Assembly: GCA_020024735.1 (NCBI GenBank)
Contig: JAHHTI010000011.1
Span: forward strand, 1-18,250
Source of the DNA: Mycoplasmataceae bacterium
GTDB lineage: Bacteria; Bacillota_I; Bacilli_A; Mycoplasmatales; Mycoplasmoidaceae
DNA length: 18,250 nt
Reading direction: 5' to 3'
Part shown: one piece after another, positions 16,448 to 18,250 of the stretch
Numbering within the stretch: the first letter of the stretch is position 1
Layout of the letters: every line of letters begins with the position of its first letter
Made by a program: the position numbers and the translations under genes
The notes under the pieces: model-generated
Told to the model about the DNA's origin: nothing
Database searches by the model: none
Seen by the model: only the letters and a program-made list of their open reading frames with translations

Positions 16448-18072
16448 TATTTAGCTTCCTTTCTTGAAGGGATTTTAATATCGTTTTTATCATAGAATTG
16501 TACAATACCATTATAAGAAGATTCAGCAAAAGAACCATCAAATAAAATTGATGTAGGATCAGATAAGACTAATTTAATTAAATTATCATCAGCTTGGTCA
16601 CCTTTCTTAATAAAAGGTTGATTATTAGGAGATAAATTTAAAGGTTCTACAGGTTTTGTATCTTTTTGATAATAATCAGCACCTAATACATTTTTAAATT
16701 CTTGTCTTAAATCACTATATCAAGTAAAATTTTGCAGTTTTTCCAAATCTTTTTGGCTATAAGATTTAAATAACCCTTCATCCTTACCAAAAAGATAATA
16801 CATTTGACTAGGAGTATTATATTCACTTGCCTTATTATTAGATAAATCTGGTTCGCTCCCTGCTGCTTTTAAAGCATCTTGAAGAAATGGTTGTCCTGTA
16901 ACAGAAACACCTACACATCCATTGCTAATATCACCAACAGAAACAGTTCCTAAACCTCCTGTACGATCTACATCACAGAAATTTTCATATGGATCAGCAG
17001 CTTCTACAACTTCTCCTGCTTTACTAGTAGGGTTAGTAGTTGATTTAGGATCTGGAGCTTTATTTCCATTATTTAAAATAGTTAAAATATTATCAGTGGC
17101 TTTGGCTAAATTTTTGATAGAAGAAAATTGGACATATTTACCATTACCAACTTGATTTCCTTTTGAATCAGTAAACTTAAGTGGTTGGTTTAAAGGATCA
17201 AGTTCACAAGCAGAATCTACACCAATTAAGACAGTATGTTTATCTAATTCCATTATCTTCTTTTGAGCAGTTCATAATTGTGGACCTGCAATCGGCATAA
17301 AAACATCTAGGTCATCCACTTGTAAATAATCTTTAATAATTGAATCTCCGTCACCAGGACCAAAACCAACAGCAAAATTACCTGGAGAGTAAATTAAATT
17401 TTTTTTCTCTTTATCTCAACCTAAAGTTCCTTTTTGAGAGTCAGGTTCTACAATACTAATTTTCTTATATGGTTGACTAGTGTTAGCATTTGTTTTACCA
17501 ACTACATTTTTATTAAATCATTCTATCCCTCTTTGCATACCACCCATAAAACAAGTTACTGATGAAAAAGGTAAACCACCATACATTCCAAATGTAAGAT
17601 TAGGTCCAAATGTATCAACATTATCATTTAAAAATTGACAAACAGCAATTCCTGTTTGGATTGAACCTAAATCAGCTCTAAAAGTAATAGAAGCTGTATT
17701 ACGTATTGCTTTGCTTAAAACTGGTTTACCATCTTTTTCTACTACTTGAAAGTTTTGGTATTCATAATCAATTGCTTCATCCAATAAAACAAATCCTAAA
17801 TCTTTAACTTCATTAGCTTTATTTGAATTATATAATGCTTCAATTGGTGATTTGTGAGTGAACCCTGGAGCTACAATGGCCTTAGCACCTAAATATTGTG
17901 CAGATAGATAAGCCGAAATGAAACCTTGATTATCTCCTGTAATTGGAGTACGGTAGTATTTATAGTAAGGATTAACACTAGACATTCCAAAATATCCACC
18001 AACAACAGCTCCTGGAATTGCTAAACAAGTAACTCCTATTAGGATATTTCTTAATGTTTTACGTACTATCAT
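16447..18072 (-). CDS. BMP/PnrA-family substrate-binding protein of the importer
   Basis: 541 aa, well above the usual 330-370 aa. BMP/PnrA proteins bind purine nucleosides at the outer face of the membrane. Family marks include AIVAPGFTHKSPIEALYNS, AVCQFLNDN, LGWDKEKKNLIYSPGN, DVFMPIAGPQLWTAQKKIME and the hinge region LIGVDSACELDP. The N-terminus has a positively charged start and one hydrophobic helix (about 8-30) but no proper lipobox: Cys16 is preceded by GVT, so a membrane anchor is more likely than a lipoprotein. At least six Cys occur, many for a mycoplasma protein, including FCDVD and NGCVGV in an inserted region of about 150 residues that is unlike the core. ATG 18070-18072 has GAGG 6-9 nt upstream. 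It is the first gene of the operon. Confidence 0.85.
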
Positions 18073-18091
18073 AAACTACCTCGTTGGTTTT

Positions 18092-18119
18092 ATTATAACA
18101 ACTTATATATATAAGTCAA
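18092..18119 (-). promoter_or_regulatory. Promoter of the importer operon with a palindromic spacer
   Basis: TTGACT (18114-18119) and TATAAT (18092-18097) are 16 bp apart, about 20 nt before ATG 18072. The 16-bp perfect palindrome ACTTATATATATAAGT (18101-18116) fills the spacer and enters the -35 box. It is a good place for a repressor, though AT alternation makes palindromes more likely by chance. Confidence 0.75.
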
Positions 18120-18139
18120 TAAATTTATAAAAATTCATT

Positions 18140-18164
18140 TTAATATATATAAAATATATATTAA
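18140..18164. repeat. AT-only inverted repeat upstream of the importer promoter
   Basis: Two perfect 11-bp arms (18140-18150 and 18154-18164, TTAATATATAT and its complement) surround AAA, 20 bp upstream of the -35 box. It could be an UP element, an operator or simply AT-rich intergenic DNA. Confidence 0.45.
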
Positions 18165-18250
18165 TTTCAAAAATAGCCTATTTTATGGGGTAATGTCGTG
18201 TTTTTTGGAGAAACTCTTTTTTCTAAGAGCTAAGATCCAAATAATACTTA
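18165..18250. other. Right-edge intergenic stretch, no gene recognised
   Basis: I see no convincing coding frame or known RNA here. AAAATAG/CTATTTT (18170-18184) is a near-perfect palindrome and CTCTT/AAGAG (18214-18229) a weak stem with a 6-nt loop. Either could belong to the end of a gene outside the window. Evidence is too thin to name them. Confidence 0.4.

Noticed and set aside
18165..18250. Riboswitch upstream of the nucleoside-type importer
   Set aside because: The likely promoter is at 18092-18119, so this stretch is not in the importer mRNA, and I see no purine-riboswitch core.

Overview
The window comes from a Mollicute (Mycoplasma/Ureaplasma-type bacterium) that reads UGA as tryptophan. 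It is very AT-rich. Nearly every gene on the minus strand contains in-frame TGA codons, and these fall where Trp is expected in recognisable proteins (RpsP, RplS, the YitT-like protein, the ABC permeases). Read with translation table 4, most of the short ORF fragments join into a few long genes. All recognised genes are on the minus strand except a short gene end at the left edge. The exact genus cannot be fixed from the sequence alone.

Right to left, in transcription order. (1) 18119-11517: a purine-nucleoside-type ABC importer, consisting of a BMP/PnrA-like binding protein (16447-18072), a double-cassette ATPase (14621-16447), a large permease with a fused cytoplasmic tail (12550-14619) and a second permease (11582-12550). 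The genes overlap by 1 nt or lie 1 nt apart. A strong promoter stands in front and a terminator follows. (2) 11536-10799: two tandem paralogous small membrane proteins, with a promoter nested in the importer terminator and a clear terminator of their own. (3) 10749 leftward: rpsP-trmD-rplS without rimM, followed closely by membrane-associated genes: a YitT-family protein, an 80-aa HMA-like Cys protein, a membrane protein that looks like a degenerate GGDEF/EAL protein, a flippase-like (LPG-synthase-TM) protein, a small two-anchor membrane protein, and a DDAH-type amidinohydrolase. A strong hairpin terminator lies at 2486-2521. (4) 2365-228: a promoter and a two-gene cassette, an AAA/SMC-like ATPase plus a TOPRIM/RloB-like partner. 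It resembles RloAB/AbiL/PARIS-type anti-phage systems. (5) 1-230: a foreign-looking edge with the 3' end of a plus-strand gene and five copies of a 14-bp motif spaced exactly 23 bp apart.

The points most worth a second look are: the -1 frame break in the RloB-like gene, which falls exactly on a U UUU UUA heptamer in the correct phase; the 23-bp iteron array beside that cassette; a catalytically degenerate GGDEF/EAL-like protein in a lineage not known for c-di-GMP, with its ribosome binding site inside a hairpin; an importer permease with a predicted winged-helix domain in its tail; and perfect palindromes on the rpsP and BMP promoters.
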